A stretch of DNA of 64,000 nucleotides from Amycolatopsis rifamycinica (GTDB lineage: Bacteria > Actinomycetota > Actinomycetes > Mycobacteriales > Pseudonocardiaceae): contig NZ_JMQI01000043.1 of NCBI RefSeq assembly GCF_000695625.1, forward strand, positions 186,001 through 250,000, read 5' to 3'. Made by a program: the position numbers and the translations under genes. A model generated the notes under the pieces. That model made no database searches, was not told the DNA's origin, and saw nothing but the letters and a program-made list of their open reading frames with translations. Position 1 is the stretch's first letter, and each line of letters opens with the position of its first letter. This document shows, piece after piece, positions 1 through 7,432 of this stretch.

Positions 1-190
1 CCGGGATGTCCTTCAGCGACCGGTACACCTTCTCGCCGAGCAGCTCGGTCGCGGTCGGGTGCACCGGGATGATCCGGAAGCCGTGGGCCTGCAGGACGGC
101 GGGGACGCCGTGGGCGGCCTTGGCCGGATCGCGGCTCAGTCCGACGACGGCGATGGTGTTCGCACCGGCGAGGATCTCCTCTGCGTTCAT
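1..190 (-). CDS. CoA-binding (YccU-like) protein, 5' part only
   Basis: Only the first 63 codons are inside the window; the gene runs off the left edge. The start is the ATG read leftward from 190. The N-terminus (MNAEEILAGANTIAVVGLSR) followed by a Pro-Ala-Lys-Ala-Ala-His-Gly stretch and an IIPVHPT strand is the typical opening of the small CoA-binding/Rossmann YccU family, whose members are about 140 aa. These proteins bind CoA or acyl-CoA through a nucleotide-binding fold; their cellular role is poorly defined. The next gene (214-786) has the same direction and lies 23 bp upstream, so the two may be co-transcribed. The fold call is good; the function is not known. Confidence 0.8.
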   Translation of the reverse strand, partial: MNAEEILAGANTIAVVGLSRDPAKAAHGVPAVLQAHGFRIIPVHPTATELLGEKVYRSLKDIP

Positions 191-213
191 ACCGGTGGAA
201 CGCCGGGCGGGCG

Positions 214-786
214 TCAAAGCTTCCAGAGCCGCAGGCCGCGCACGCGGTAGACCGGCCACAGGACGTGCCACGGCTTCCGCCGGGCGAAGGTCGCGGCGCA
301 GGTCAGGATGTTGCGCGCGGCCGTCGTCGCGACCTCGTGGCGGTCGGCCCAGATCGCGCCCTTGGCGCCGACGGCGATCCGGAACACGGTCAGCAGGCCG
401 CGGCCCTGCAGGTCGTACTTCGCGCCGGTGTCGCCGGAGCCGGGGGCGAGCTCGGCGATTTCGGCGCCGAACGCGCGGGCCGCCTGCGGCGCCACCTCGG
501 CCGGGACCACGCCGACGCTGCGGGTGATCGCCTTGCCGTGCATGCGCCGCGCGTAGCGGAACAGCAGCGCGCGCTCCCACCACGGCAGCAGCCGGTGGTG
601 CTGGAGGAGGGCGGCGCATTCGCCGTGACCGATCGCGAAGATGCTCGTGAGCTCGTCGTAGGCGCCGTTCGTGACCGGCTCGTTCAGGTGCAGCCGCACC
701 TCGAACCGGGTGCGCGCGGTCAGTTCGTCGAGCCGCTCGCGGTGATCGAGCCGCGCCTTCGCGCGGGAGAGGGACCAGTCGGACAT
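214..786 (-). CDS. hypothetical protein (190 aa)
   Basis: I do not recognise this protein. The start chosen is the ATG at 786, giving MSDWSLSRAKARLDHRERLD. It is rich in Arg and Ala, has no clear signal peptide and no obvious membrane segment. An N-terminal charged helix is followed by a mixed region with HGECAALLQHHRLLPWW and a C-terminal basic part that ends in RGLRLWKL. Codon use matches the neighbours. It lies between a VOC protein and a CoA-binding protein, all leftward, with a 56-bp gap to the VOC stop, so it may belong to the same transcript. An open frame in the same phase continues upstream to 993 but would run antiparallel into the VOC gene, so the shorter form is preferred. Confidence 0.6.
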   Translation of the reverse strand: MSDWSLSRAKARLDHRERLDELTARTRFEVRLHLNEPVTNGAYDELTSIFAIGHGECAALLQHHRLLPWWERALLFRYARRMHGKAITRSVGVVPAEVAPQAARAFGAEIAELAPGSGDTGAKYDLQGRGLLTVFRIAVGAKGAIWADRHEVATTAARNILTCAATFARRKPWHVLWPVYRVRGLRLWKL

Positions 787-842
787 CGGACCTCCAGGCG
801 TCGCGCACAGGCTAGTTGGCGCGCGACGCCCGGACCACGCTT

Positions 843-1346
843 TCAGCCGATCTTCTCGCCGTACATCTCGCCGAGCGGGTCGGAGATCAGCTCGACGCGG
901 GCACCGTCCGGATCGGACAGGTAGAGGGAGGTCCCGCTCTCCAGCAGGTACTGCACGCCGGCTTCGTCCAGCTTGTCCCTGATCGCGCTCCACCGATCGG
1001 GGGTGACGGAGAGGGCCAGGTGGTGCAGTCCACCGAGGACTTCCGCGTACGGGCCGAGGTCCAGACCGGGCAGGTCGAAGAAGGCGACCGCGTTGCCGTT
1101 GCCGACGTCGAAGAAGAAGTGGCTGGAGCCGGGGTAGTCGCGGTTTTCGATCAGCTCGGTGAGCGGGAAGCCGAGGATGTCCTGGTAGAACTCGATGGTC
1201 CGCTCGACGTCACTGGCGATCAGCGCGGTGTGGTGGATGCCGCGCCCGTTCGTCGCCGGGCGTTCGGCGGCCGGGCGCAGGTGGCGCTCGCGCAGTTCGT
1301 CGCGGATCTCGGCGAGCTTGGCGACCTCGGCGGGGGTCGGTGCCAT
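843..1346 (-). CDS. VOC (glyoxalase/extradiol dioxygenase-like) family protein
   Basis: A 167-aa single protein of the vicinal oxygen chelate superfamily. After a helical N-terminal arm (residues about 1-40) two beta-alpha-beta-beta-beta halves can be seen: GIHHTALIASDVERTIEFYQ, and later GLHHLALSV with the closing strand SLYLSDPDGARVELI. The metal-site pattern looks conserved: His in the first motif, His in the second, and Glu in VELI. The substrate is unknown; relatives include glyoxalase I, fosfomycin thiol transferases and ring-cleavage dioxygenases. The neighbouring divergent genes encode a meta-cleavage-type hydratase and decarboxylase, so a role in aromatic catabolism is possible, but a single VOC module is short for a true extradiol dioxygenase. 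The ATG at 1346 is used; upstream in-frame residues look unlike the family. Confidence 0.8.
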   Translation of the reverse strand: MAPTPAEVAKLAEIRDELRERHLRPAAERPATNGRGIHHTALIASDVERTIEFYQDILGFPLTELIENRDYPGSSHFFFDVGNGNAVAFFDLPGLDLGPYAEVLGGLHHLALSVTPDRWSAIRDKLDEAGVQYLLESGTSLYLSDPDGARVELISDPLGEMYGEKIG

Positions 1347-1485
1347 GTCCCTCACGTCCCTTCGTGGTGATGTCCTCCACGCTACGCCCGGTTTATCTCG
1401 CGCGCAAGAGATTGTCGGGCGAGAGTTCCGCTGGGTGGAACGTTCGTGCTTGTGCGGGCGGAGCGCACCCGGCAGAGTCTCGGGG

Positions 1486-2289
1486 GTGGACGTCAGCAAG
1501 GTGCAGGAGGCCGCCGCCGCGCTGGCGCGGGCCTACGCCCGGCGCGAGCCGATCGAGCCGCTGGTCAAGACGTACCCGGGCGCGGGCGTCGAGGACGCGT
1601 ACCGGATCCAGCAGGAGCAGGTGCGGCACTGGGTCGAGGGCGGGGACGCCGTCCGCGGGCACAAGGTCGGCCTCGCGTCGGCGGCGATGCAGCGGCAGAT
1701 GGGCGTCGACCAGCCCGACTACGGGCACCTCACCGGCAGCATGTTCCACCTGGAGCACCAGCCGATCCCGACGTCGGCGTTCCTGCAGCCGCGGATCGAG
1801 CCGGAGATCGCGTTCGTGCTGGGCTCGGCCCTGCGCGGCCCCGGTGTGACGGTCGCCGACGCGGTCCGGGCGGTCGAGTTCGTGCTGCCGTCGCTGGAGA
1901 TCGTCGACTCCCGCATCCAGGACTGGCAGATCTCCCTGTTCGACACGATCGCGGACAACGCGTCGTCCGGCGGGGTGGTGCTGGGCAGCAGCCCGGCTTC
2001 GCCGGGTTCGGTGGATCTGCGGCTGGCCGGCTGCGTGCTCTACCGGAACGGTTCGGTGGCGGCGACGGGCGCGGGCGGCGCCGTCCTCGGATCGCCGGTG
2101 AACTCGCTGGTCTGGCTGGCGAACACGGTGGGGCCCCTGGGCGTCACCCTGGAGCCCGGCCACGTCGTGCTGCCGGGGTCGATGACCCGGGCGATCCCAG
2201 TGTCGCCGGGCGACACGATCGTCACGACGATCGCCGGCGTCGGCAGTGTCACCGCGGTCTTCGCTCCCGCTTCTCCGGAGGACGCATGA
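1486..2289 (+). CDS. 2-keto-4-pentenoate hydratase family (MhpD/DmpE-like)
   Basis: A 267-aa protein of the FAH-like hydratase family, which adds water to 2-hydroxypenta-2,4-dienoate in the meta-cleavage pathway. Seen in the sequence: the HKVGLAS segment near residue 65, an acidic metal-binding patch IEPEIAFVLG near residue 105 (Glu-x-Glu), VLPSLEIVDSRI, and the active-site DNASSGGVVLG strand. The length fits the family (about 260 aa). The start is a GTG at 1486. The stop overlaps the ATG of the next gene (ATGA at 2286-2289), so the two are translationally coupled and belong together as hydratase plus decarboxylase, as in dmpE/dmpH. No other meta-pathway gene (aldolase, dehydrogenase) is nearby. 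Confidence 0.85.
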   Translation: MDVSKVQEAAAALARAYARREPIEPLVKTYPGAGVEDAYRIQQEQVRHWVEGGDAVRGHKVGLASAAMQRQMGVDQPDYGHLTGSMFHLEHQPIPTSAFLQPRIEPEIAFVLGSALRGPGVTVADAVRAVEFVLPSLEIVDSRIQDWQISLFDTIADNASSGGVVLGSSPASPGSVDLRLAGCVLYRNGSVAATGAGGAVLGSPVNSLVWLANTVGPLGVTLEPGHVVLPGSMTRAIPVSPGDTIVTTIAGVGSVTAVFAPASPEDA

Positions 2290-3047
2290 ACGTGCGCGAG
2301 GCAGCCGCCTCTCTGTTGGGAACGGTTTCGGAGCGAGCACCGCTCTCGGCCGACTGGCCGGGGTTGGACGTCGACACGGCGTACGCGATCCAGGACGAGG
2401 CCCTGCGGCAGCGCCGGGCCCGCGGCGAGACGCTGATCGGGGTGAAGCTGGGCCTGACGTCCCGGGCCAAGCAGCAGCGGATGGGCATCGGCTCGCCGTT
2501 GCTGGCCTGGCTGACGGACGCGATGGTGCTGCCGGCGGGCGCGCCGGTGCCGCACGAGACGTTGATCCACCCGCGCGCGGAGCCGGAACTGGTCTTCGTG
2601 CTGGGCCGCCGCCTGGCGGGCCCGGGCGTGACGGCGGCGACGGCACTGGCCGCGGTCGACCACGTGTACGGCGGCATCGAGGTCATCGACAGCCGGTACG
2701 CGGACTACCGCTTCACGCTCCCGGACGCCGTCGCGGACAACGGCTCGTCGGCGTACTTCAGCCTGGGCCCGGTGGGCCTTCCCCCGGCCGCGCTGGATCT
2801 TTCGCTCGAGGCGGCCCTCCTGGAGGTCGACGGCCAGATCGTGGACACGGCCACGGGCGCGGCGGTCCAGGGCCACCCGGCGGAGGCACTGGCCCTGGCG
2901 GCGAACGCCCTTTCGGCCCGGGGCCTGGCCTTGGAGCCGGGCTGGCTCGTCCTGACCGGCGGCATGACGGACGCGGTCCCCCTCCACCCCGGCTCCAGGG
3001 TCGCCGCCCACTTCTCCCACCTGGGCTCCCTGACCCTCGCCACCTAA
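2286..3047 (+). CDS. 4-oxalocrotonate decarboxylase-like protein (DmpH/XylI family)
   Basis: A 253-aa paralogue of the preceding gene. It shares VKLGLTSRAKQQRMG, PRAEPELVFVLGRRL, YGGIEVIDSRYADYRF and the DNGSSAYFSLG strand. Members decarboxylate 2-oxo-3-hexenedioate (4-oxalocrotonate) to 2-hydroxypentadienoate, the substrate of the hydratase, and the two subunits usually form a complex. ATGA overlap with the hydratase supports stoichiometric expression. Which of the two genes is hydratase and which decarboxylase is inferred from similarity of motifs and cannot be settled by eye. Followed by a convergent repeat-rich intergenic region. Confidence 0.75.
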   Translation: MNVREAAASLLGTVSERAPLSADWPGLDVDTAYAIQDEALRQRRARGETLIGVKLGLTSRAKQQRMGIGSPLLAWLTDAMVLPAGAPVPHETLIHPRAEPELVFVLGRRLAGPGVTAATALAAVDHVYGGIEVIDSRYADYRFTLPDAVADNGSSAYFSLGPVGLPPAALDLSLEAALLEVDGQIVDTATGAAVQGHPAEALALAANALSARGLALEPGWLVLTGGMTDAVPLHPGSRVAAHFSHLGSLTLAT

Positions 3048-3055
3048 CGTCCCGC

Positions 3056-3203
3056 CCCTCCAGTCACGCGAGATGCCCCTCCAGTCACGCGAGTTGACCC
3101 TCTGATCACGCGAGTTGACCCTCCAGTCACGCGAGTTGACCCTCTGATCACGCGAGTTGACCCTTCAATCACGTGAGATGCGCCTCTGATCACGCGAGTG
3201 ACG
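3056..3203. repeat. 21-bp tandem repeat, seven copies
   Basis: Seven consecutive units start at 3056, 3077, 3098, 3119, 3140, 3161 and 3182, an exact 21-bp period. The shared core is TCACGCGAGTTGA preceded by CCCTC; units alternate between CCAG and CTGA before the core, so a 42-bp higher-order repeat (pairs) is visible in the middle. The sixth copy has TCACGTGAG and the first and sixth end in ATG. There is no spacer between copies, so this is not CRISPR. Confidence 0.9.
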
Positions 3204-3240
3204 CGGACCGGACCGGTGAACTCGCGTACTTGCGGGGTCG

Positions 3241-3293
3241 GCGGGCCGACTTGCTGGGTGCGCGGGCCGACTGCCGGGTGCGCGGGCCGACCG
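3241..3293. repeat. short GC-rich tandem repeat, three copies
   Basis: The block GCGGGCCGAC occurs at 3241, 3262 and 3282, joined by TTGCTGGGTGC and TGCCGGGTGC, giving a period of 20-21 bp. It lies only about 40 bp beyond the previous repeat array but has an unrelated sequence. Confidence 0.75.
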
Positions 3294-3352
3294 TCTGCTC
3301 ACTGCTGCGGGGCGCGGGCGCGGGCGCCGGGGGCAGGGGCGGGTGGGCGCGA

Positions 3353-5266
3353 TCAGGGTGGGTCGGTTCGGTAGGCGCGGGCCTGGATCTCGTACAGCTC
3401 GTGGTAGACGCCGCCCGCGCGGATCAGCTCGTCGTGGGTGCCTTGCTCGATCAGCCTTCCCTTCTCCAGCACCAGGATGCGGTCCGCCGACCGGATGTTG
3501 GCCAGGCGGTGGGTCACCAGGACCGTCGTGCGGCGGCCGCGGCCCGAACGGCTCGCGTGCTGGAGCCCGGCGAACACCCGGGCTTCCGCGCGGGCGTCGA
3601 GGGCCGCCGTCGGCTCGTCGGCCACCAGTACCGAGGCGTCCCGGTAGATGCCGCGGGCGATGCCCATGCGCTGCCACTGGCCGCCCGACAGGTCGTGGCC
3701 CTCGTCGAACTTCTTGGACAGGACCGTGTTCTCCTTGGCCGGCAGGGAGCCGATCACCTCGTCCGCGCCCGAGTAGCCGACGGCTTCGCGCCACGCCTGC
3801 CCGCCGGGGTCGGGGCGGCCGAGGCGGCCGACCGTGATGTTGTTCGCCGCGGTCATCGGCCACTCCGCCGGCTCCTGGGCGATCACCGCGATGTTCGCGT
3901 GCACCGAGGCCGGGTCGGCCTGGGCCAGGTCGACGTCGTCCCAGCGGACCGTGCCCTCGTCCGGCGGGTAGAGCCCGGTGAGCAGCTTGCCGAGGGTGGT
4001 CTTGCCCGAGCCGTTCTCGCCGACCAGCGCGACCACCTCGCCGCGCCGGATCGTCACCGAGATGTCCCGCAGCGCCGGGCTGTCGCGGCCCGGGTAGGTG
4101 AACGTGACGCCGTCCAGCCGGATCTCGGCCGGGTCGGCGGGCGCGGTCACCGACGACGGCGGCGGTTGCCGCTTGCGCGACTCCGCCAGCAGCTGGTTGT
4201 AGAACCCGATGTAGAAGGAGTCCTCGTACAGCGAGTTGACCGCGCGCATGGTGTTGGACAACGCCGTCGACGCCGTGCGCATCGCCAGCACCGCCGTGCC
4301 GGCCAGCGCCAGCTCCATCCCGCCGGTGTAGAGCAGCCAGCCGAGCACCAGGTACGCGACGGCCGTGCCGAGCCCGGCCGCCGCCCGCCCGCTGGTGCGC
4401 ACCAGGTTGCTGCGGTGCGCCAGCCGGATCTCCTCGCGCGTGAGGCTGCGCGAGATGCGCCGGTACTCGCCGAGCAACGGCTCCTGCAGCGTCAGCGCGT
4501 GCCGTTCGAGGGCCATCGAGCGCCAGGTGGCCACCTCTTCGACGACCGACTTGCGGATGTTGCGCCCCACGGTGTCCACGAAGTGCCGGTAGTTCAGCTT
4601 CGCGACGCGCGCGGCGGCCCAGCCGTCGGCCGCCGCGGCGAGCAGCAGCACCGGGGCCAGCCACGGGTTGAGCAGCCCCGCCGTGATCATCGCCGCCGCC
4701 AGCGAGATCACCGACGACGTCAGGTCGGCCAGCCGCCGCAGGCTCGTCTCGATGGCCCGCACCCCGAACCGGGCACCCTGCCGGGCCAGTTCCCGGAAGT
4801 CCGCGTCCTCGAACGCGATCAGCCCGACGCGCACGACCGCGGCCGTCACCGCGTCGTCCGCCGCCGCGGTGACCCGCGGCCGCAGCGCGCCCTCGACGGC
4901 GGCGACCGCCGCGTCCAGCACCGCGCGCGCCGCGTACGACCCGGTGACGACCGCGATCGCCGGCAGCGACTGCAGCACGCGTTCCGGCGTCGGGCCTTGC
5001 TCGAGCAACGCGGTGAAGACGTTCGCGGTGGCGAGCAGCCCGAACGCCGTGACGCAGCCGGAAACGACGTGCACGACGGCGGCCAGCAGCGTCAGCCGCG
5101 GCGATGTCCGCCACGCCAGCCGCAGCACGACCGAGATCGCCGTGGGCAGCGTGCGCACGGCTTGGCCGAAGCCCGCGGCGGCCACGCGTTCGTCGACGCG
5201 GGCCCACTCGGGCATCTTGACGTTCTCGACCCCGATCAGCGGGGGCGGAGCTGCGGTTCCGGACAC
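3353..5266 (-). CDS. ABC exporter half-transporter (permease fused to ATPase)
   Basis: A 637-aa type IV/ABCB-like half-transporter. Residues about 40-330 form the transmembrane part with several hydrophobic helices (for example LTLLAAVVHVVSGCVTAFGLL). The ATPase follows: Walker A GENGSGKT at about 416-423, signature LSGGQ at about 526-530, and Walker B/D-loop VLVADEPTAALD. Such proteins work as dimers that export lipids, peptides or drugs; the substrate is unknown and no partner gene is adjacent, so a homodimer is likely. The start is a GTG at 5266. The gene is convergent with the hydratase/decarboxylase pair and separated from it by the repeats. Confidence 0.9.
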   Translation of the reverse strand: MSGTAAPPPLIGVENVKMPEWARVDERVAAAGFGQAVRTLPTAISVVLRLAWRTSPRLTLLAAVVHVVSGCVTAFGLLATANVFTALLEQGPTPERVLQSLPAIAVVTGSYAARAVLDAAVAAVEGALRPRVTAAADDAVTAAVVRVGLIAFEDADFRELARQGARFGVRAIETSLRRLADLTSSVISLAAAMITAGLLNPWLAPVLLLAAAADGWAAARVAKLNYRHFVDTVGRNIRKSVVEEVATWRSMALERHALTLQEPLLGEYRRISRSLTREEIRLAHRSNLVRTSGRAAAGLGTAVAYLVLGWLLYTGGMELALAGTAVLAMRTASTALSNTMRAVNSLYEDSFYIGFYNQLLAESRKRQPPPSSVTAPADPAEIRLDGVTFTYPGRDSPALRDISVTIRRGEVVALVGENGSGKTTLGKLLTGLYPPDEGTVRWDDVDLAQADPASVHANIAVIAQEPAEWPMTAANNITVGRLGRPDPGGQAWREAVGYSGADEVIGSLPAKENTVLSKKFDEGHDLSGGQWQRMGIARGIYRDASVLVADEPTAALDARAEARVFAGLQHASRSGRGRRTTVLVTHRLANIRSADRILVLEKGRLIEQGTHDELIRAGGVYHELYEIQARAYRTDPP

Positions 5267-5307
5267 ACCCCCAGCTGTACTCCGGGGGTCCGACAGTTTC
5301 GGCGCGG

Positions 5308-5775
5308 TTACTGGTCCTTCCGGGTGTACCGCGCGCGCAGAAACGGGCGGTAATCCGGGTTTTCACCCATCCGGACGTCGATCTCGTGCGTCAGCGCCGC
5401 GCCCTCCGGGGTGAGCCGGTGCCGGGCGACCCCGCGCGCGGTGTGCTTCTCCAGGGTCAGCGTCGCGCCGGTCCAGCCGCCGCGGGCGGGCGACTCCGGC
5501 GGGAAACCGTAGCTGTCGAAGCCGTACCAGAGCGTCTCGCCGGTGGCCGGATCGGCGGTGAAGACGTTGTGGCCGAGGAACTCCGACCCGTCGGCGCGGC
5601 GTTGCCGGTAGTGCTGGACCACGGCGAAACCGTTGAGCGCCAACCGGTATTCGCAGTCCGCGTGCGCGGTGGAGGCCGGCGCCCACGGCGAGGCGGCGAG
5701 CTCCTCGGTGCCGGTCCAGTCACCGACGAACGCCCGCAGCGCGTCGTGCGCGGGACCGAGGCGGGGCATGTCCAT
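5308..5775 (-). CDS. DUF1579-like protein
   Basis: A 155-aa soluble protein. The start at 5775 (MDMPRLGPAHDALRAFVGDW) has a GGAG box six bases upstream; an in-frame ATG four codons earlier at 5787 touches the operator and is less likely. The FVGDWTGTEEL opening, CEYRLALNGFAVVQHY and LWYGFDSYG strands match DUF1579, a lipocalin-like barrel family of unknown function that often binds hydrophobic ligands. It diverges from a MarR gene with a perfect palindrome between them, so it is probably repressed by that regulator. Confidence 0.75.
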   Translation of the reverse strand: MDMPRLGPAHDALRAFVGDWTGTEELAASPWAPASTAHADCEYRLALNGFAVVQHYRQRRADGSEFLGHNVFTADPATGETLWYGFDSYGFPPESPARGGWTGATLTLEKHTARGVARHRLTPEGAALTHEIDVRMGENPDYRPFLRARYTRKDQ

Positions 5776-5788
5776 GGTCGTCTCCATT

Positions 5789-5806
5789 TCGACAGGTGCC
5801 TGTCGA
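5789..5806. promoter_or_regulatory. perfect 18-bp palindrome, probable MarR operator
   Basis: TCGACAGGTGCCTGTCGA: arms TCGACAGG and CCTGTCGA around TG. It lies between the divergent DUF1579-like and MarR-type starts, 14 bp upstream of one and 19 bp upstream of the other. This is the size and position expected for a MarR dimer site controlling both genes. Binding is inferred. Confidence 0.75.
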
Positions 5807-5824
5807 TGTGCGAGACTAGCACCC

Positions 5825-6271
5825 ATGCGGTCGCACCGAGCCGAGACGTTCACCCGCGTGATCGACGCGGTTTTCGCCTGCAACGGCGGGTTCCTCGCCG
5901 CGGGTGACGCGCTGACGGAGCCGGTCGGGCTGACCGCGGCGCAGTGGCAGGTCCTCGGCTTCCTCGAGGACGGCCCGGCGACGGCCGCCGAGGTGGCGCG
6001 CCGCCGCGGGTTGCGCCGGCAGAGCGTGCAGGAGACGGTGAACCGCTTGTTGCGCAACGGAATGCTGGACCGCCTGCCGAACCCGGCCGACGCGCGGGCG
6101 CCGCTGCTGTCGTTGACGCGCCGGGCGCGCGCGGCGCTGCGGGCCTTGGGGGAGGCGCAGGTCGCGTGGGCGGAGGAAATCGCGGCCGAGGTGCCGGTGG
6201 CGGACCTGGAGACGACGCTGCGGACGTTGTCGCGCTTGCGTGCGGTGGTGGCTCAGCCGCGGCTGTCGTAG
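5825..6271 (+). CDS. MarR family transcriptional regulator
   Basis: A 148-aa winged-helix regulator. The core is seen at about residues 37-100: LTAAQWQVLGFLEDGPATAAEVARRRGLRRQSVQETVNRLLRNGML (helix-turn-helix plus recognition helix) and the wing LDRLPNPADARAPLLSLT. Long terminal helices provide the dimer interface. It is divergent from the DUF1579-like gene and shares the palindrome at 5789-5806, suggesting autoregulation and control of that gene. It ends directly against the convergent HxlR gene. Confidence 0.88.
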   Translation: MRSHRAETFTRVIDAVFACNGGFLAAGDALTEPVGLTAAQWQVLGFLEDGPATAAEVARRRGLRRQSVQETVNRLLRNGMLDRLPNPADARAPLLSLTRRARAALRALGEAQVAWAEEIAAEVPVADLETTLRTLSRLRAVVAQPRLS

Positions 6272-6727
6272 TCAGCGGGTGGCGCCGGGGCCGGCCAGTG
6301 TGTCGACGTCGTTGGCGTGCATCGGCTCGCCGCAGTGGGTGCAGCGCAGGTCGACGCTGGTGATTTCGCCGCACGCGTGGTGGCGGTAGAGCACCGGCGG
6401 GCCCGCCTCGCCCGCCAGCCACTTGTCGCCCCAGCGCGTCATCACCATCAGCATGTCGACCAGATCGGTGCCCTTCTCGGTCAGCACGTACTCGTAGCGC
6501 GGACGGCGGTCGTACGGGCGGCGCTCGAGGATGCCGGTGTCGACCAGGTGGTTCAGCCGTTCGGTGAGGACCTTGCGCGAGATGCCGAGGTCGGCTTGGA
6601 GCTGCTCGAACCGGCTCACCCCGACCCAGACGTCCCGCAGGATCAGCGGTGACCACGGTTCGCCGATGACGTCGAGCGTGCGCGCGATCGAGCACGCGGC
6701 CAGTTCGCTGAAGTTCGTGCGCTGCAT
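6272..6727 (-). CDS. HxlR family transcriptional regulator
   Basis: A 151-aa protein. The N-terminal part (CSIARTLDVIGEPWSPLILRDVW, then RFEQLQADLGISRKVLTERLNHLVDTGILERRPY) is the HxlR winged helix, with the conserved Cys near residue 12 that can serve as a redox or electrophile sensor. Unusually for a short HxlR, the C-terminus carries a second small module with HHACGEITSVDLRCTHCGEPMH, two Cys pairs that look like a zinc-binding ribbon. It is divergent from the DHFR-family gene at 6818 and probably controls it. It converges head-on with the MarR gene, with no gap. Confidence 0.88.
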   Translation of the reverse strand: MQRTNFSELAACSIARTLDVIGEPWSPLILRDVWVGVSRFEQLQADLGISRKVLTERLNHLVDTGILERRPYDRRPRYEYVLTEKGTDLVDMLMVMTRWGDKWLAGEAGPPVLYRHHACGEITSVDLRCTHCGEPMHANDVDTLAGPGATR

Positions 6728-6748
6728 GAGCCGAGTTTAGCAGTCAGG

Positions 6749-6800
6749 GTTCCCTTAAGGAACTTGACCTGCTACGGTTCTGGAGTCTCCTGAAGGAACC
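6749..6800. promoter_or_regulatory. paired inverted repeats, probable HxlR operator region
   Basis: GTTCCCTTAAGGAAC at 6749-6763 is an inverted repeat with arms GTTCC/GGAAC. A second, wider one has arms GGTTC (6776-6780) and GAACC (6796-6800). Both use the same half-site and lie in the divergent promoter region between the HxlR and DHFR-family starts. Assignment to HxlR is by position. Confidence 0.6.
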
Positions 6801-6817
6801 CAGAAGGGAAAGCCGTG

Positions 6818-7405
6818 ATGAGCAAGGTCTTCAGTGCCCACGCCGTGTCGGTCGACGGGTACATCACCGGCCGCGGCGCCCGCCCCGGCCAGGGCCTCGG
6901 CGACGGCGGGACGCTCTTCGACTGGTACTCCGACGGGGACACCCCGAGCCGGGTCTTCGACTTCTTCAAGCTCAGCGAGCCGAGCGCCCGGGTCTTCGAC
7001 TCGCTCGCCGGCCGCGTGGGCGCGATCGTGGCGGGCCGCAACACCTACGAAGACTCGGAGCACTTCGGCGGCGGCAGCCCGCACCCGGGTGTCCCGCTGT
7101 TCCTGGTCAGCCACCGGCCCGCGCCGGAACTGACCGAGCGGCAGACCCTCGTCGGCAACGTCGAGGACGCGATCGCGGCGGCCCGCGAAGCGGCCGGCGG
7201 CAAGGATGTCGGCCTCATGGGCGGCGGCGTCCTGGCTTCGGCGCTGCGGGCGGGCTTGGTGGACGAAATCGTGCTCCACCAGGTCCCGGTCCTGCTCGGC
7301 GGCGGCCGGTCGTTCTTCCGGGAGTTGCCTTCGCAGGTGCGGCTGAGCCTGGTCGAGGCCGTGGCCGCGCCCGGCGTCACCCACCTCCACTACTCCGTCG
7401 CCTGA
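6818..7405 (+). CDS. dihydrofolate reductase family protein (RibD C-terminal fold)
   Basis: A 195-aa NADPH-dependent reductase-like protein. Seen: the N-terminal strand and loop VFSAHAVSVDGYITG, the GRNTYEDSEHF segment in the middle, DVGLMGGGVLASALRAGLVDEIVLHQVPVLLGGG (the glycine-rich NADP site and following strand), and HLHYSVA at the end, all typical of the RibD-C/DHFR-like group common in actinomycetes. A GTG lies just before the ATG at 6818; both have a GAAGGGAA box upstream. Substrate unknown. It is followed at 27 bp by a PPOX protein and diverges from HxlR, which probably controls the pair. Confidence 0.85.
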   Translation: MSKVFSAHAVSVDGYITGRGARPGQGLGDGGTLFDWYSDGDTPSRVFDFFKLSEPSARVFDSLAGRVGAIVAGRNTYEDSEHFGGGSPHPGVPLFLVSHRPAPELTERQTLVGNVEDAIAAAREAAGGKDVGLMGGGVLASALRAGLVDEIVLHQVPVLLGGGRSFFRELPSQVRLSLVEAVAAPGVTHLHYSVA

Positions 7406-7432
7406 ACCTCCAACCCCAGCAAGGAGCCGACC

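Larger units (their letters stand above)
3048..3352. other. gene-free convergent intergenic region
   Basis: About 305 bp between the decarboxylase stop and the stop of the ABC transporter on the other strand. I see no gene in it. It holds two families of short tandem repeats (3056-3203 and 3241-3293), listed separately, and a G-rich stretch at 3308-3350 before the ABC stop. No clear hairpin terminator with a T tract was found. Confidence 0.7.

Noticed and set aside
3056..3203. CRISPR array
   Set aside because: Repeat units are directly joined with no unique spacers, and no cas gene is present.
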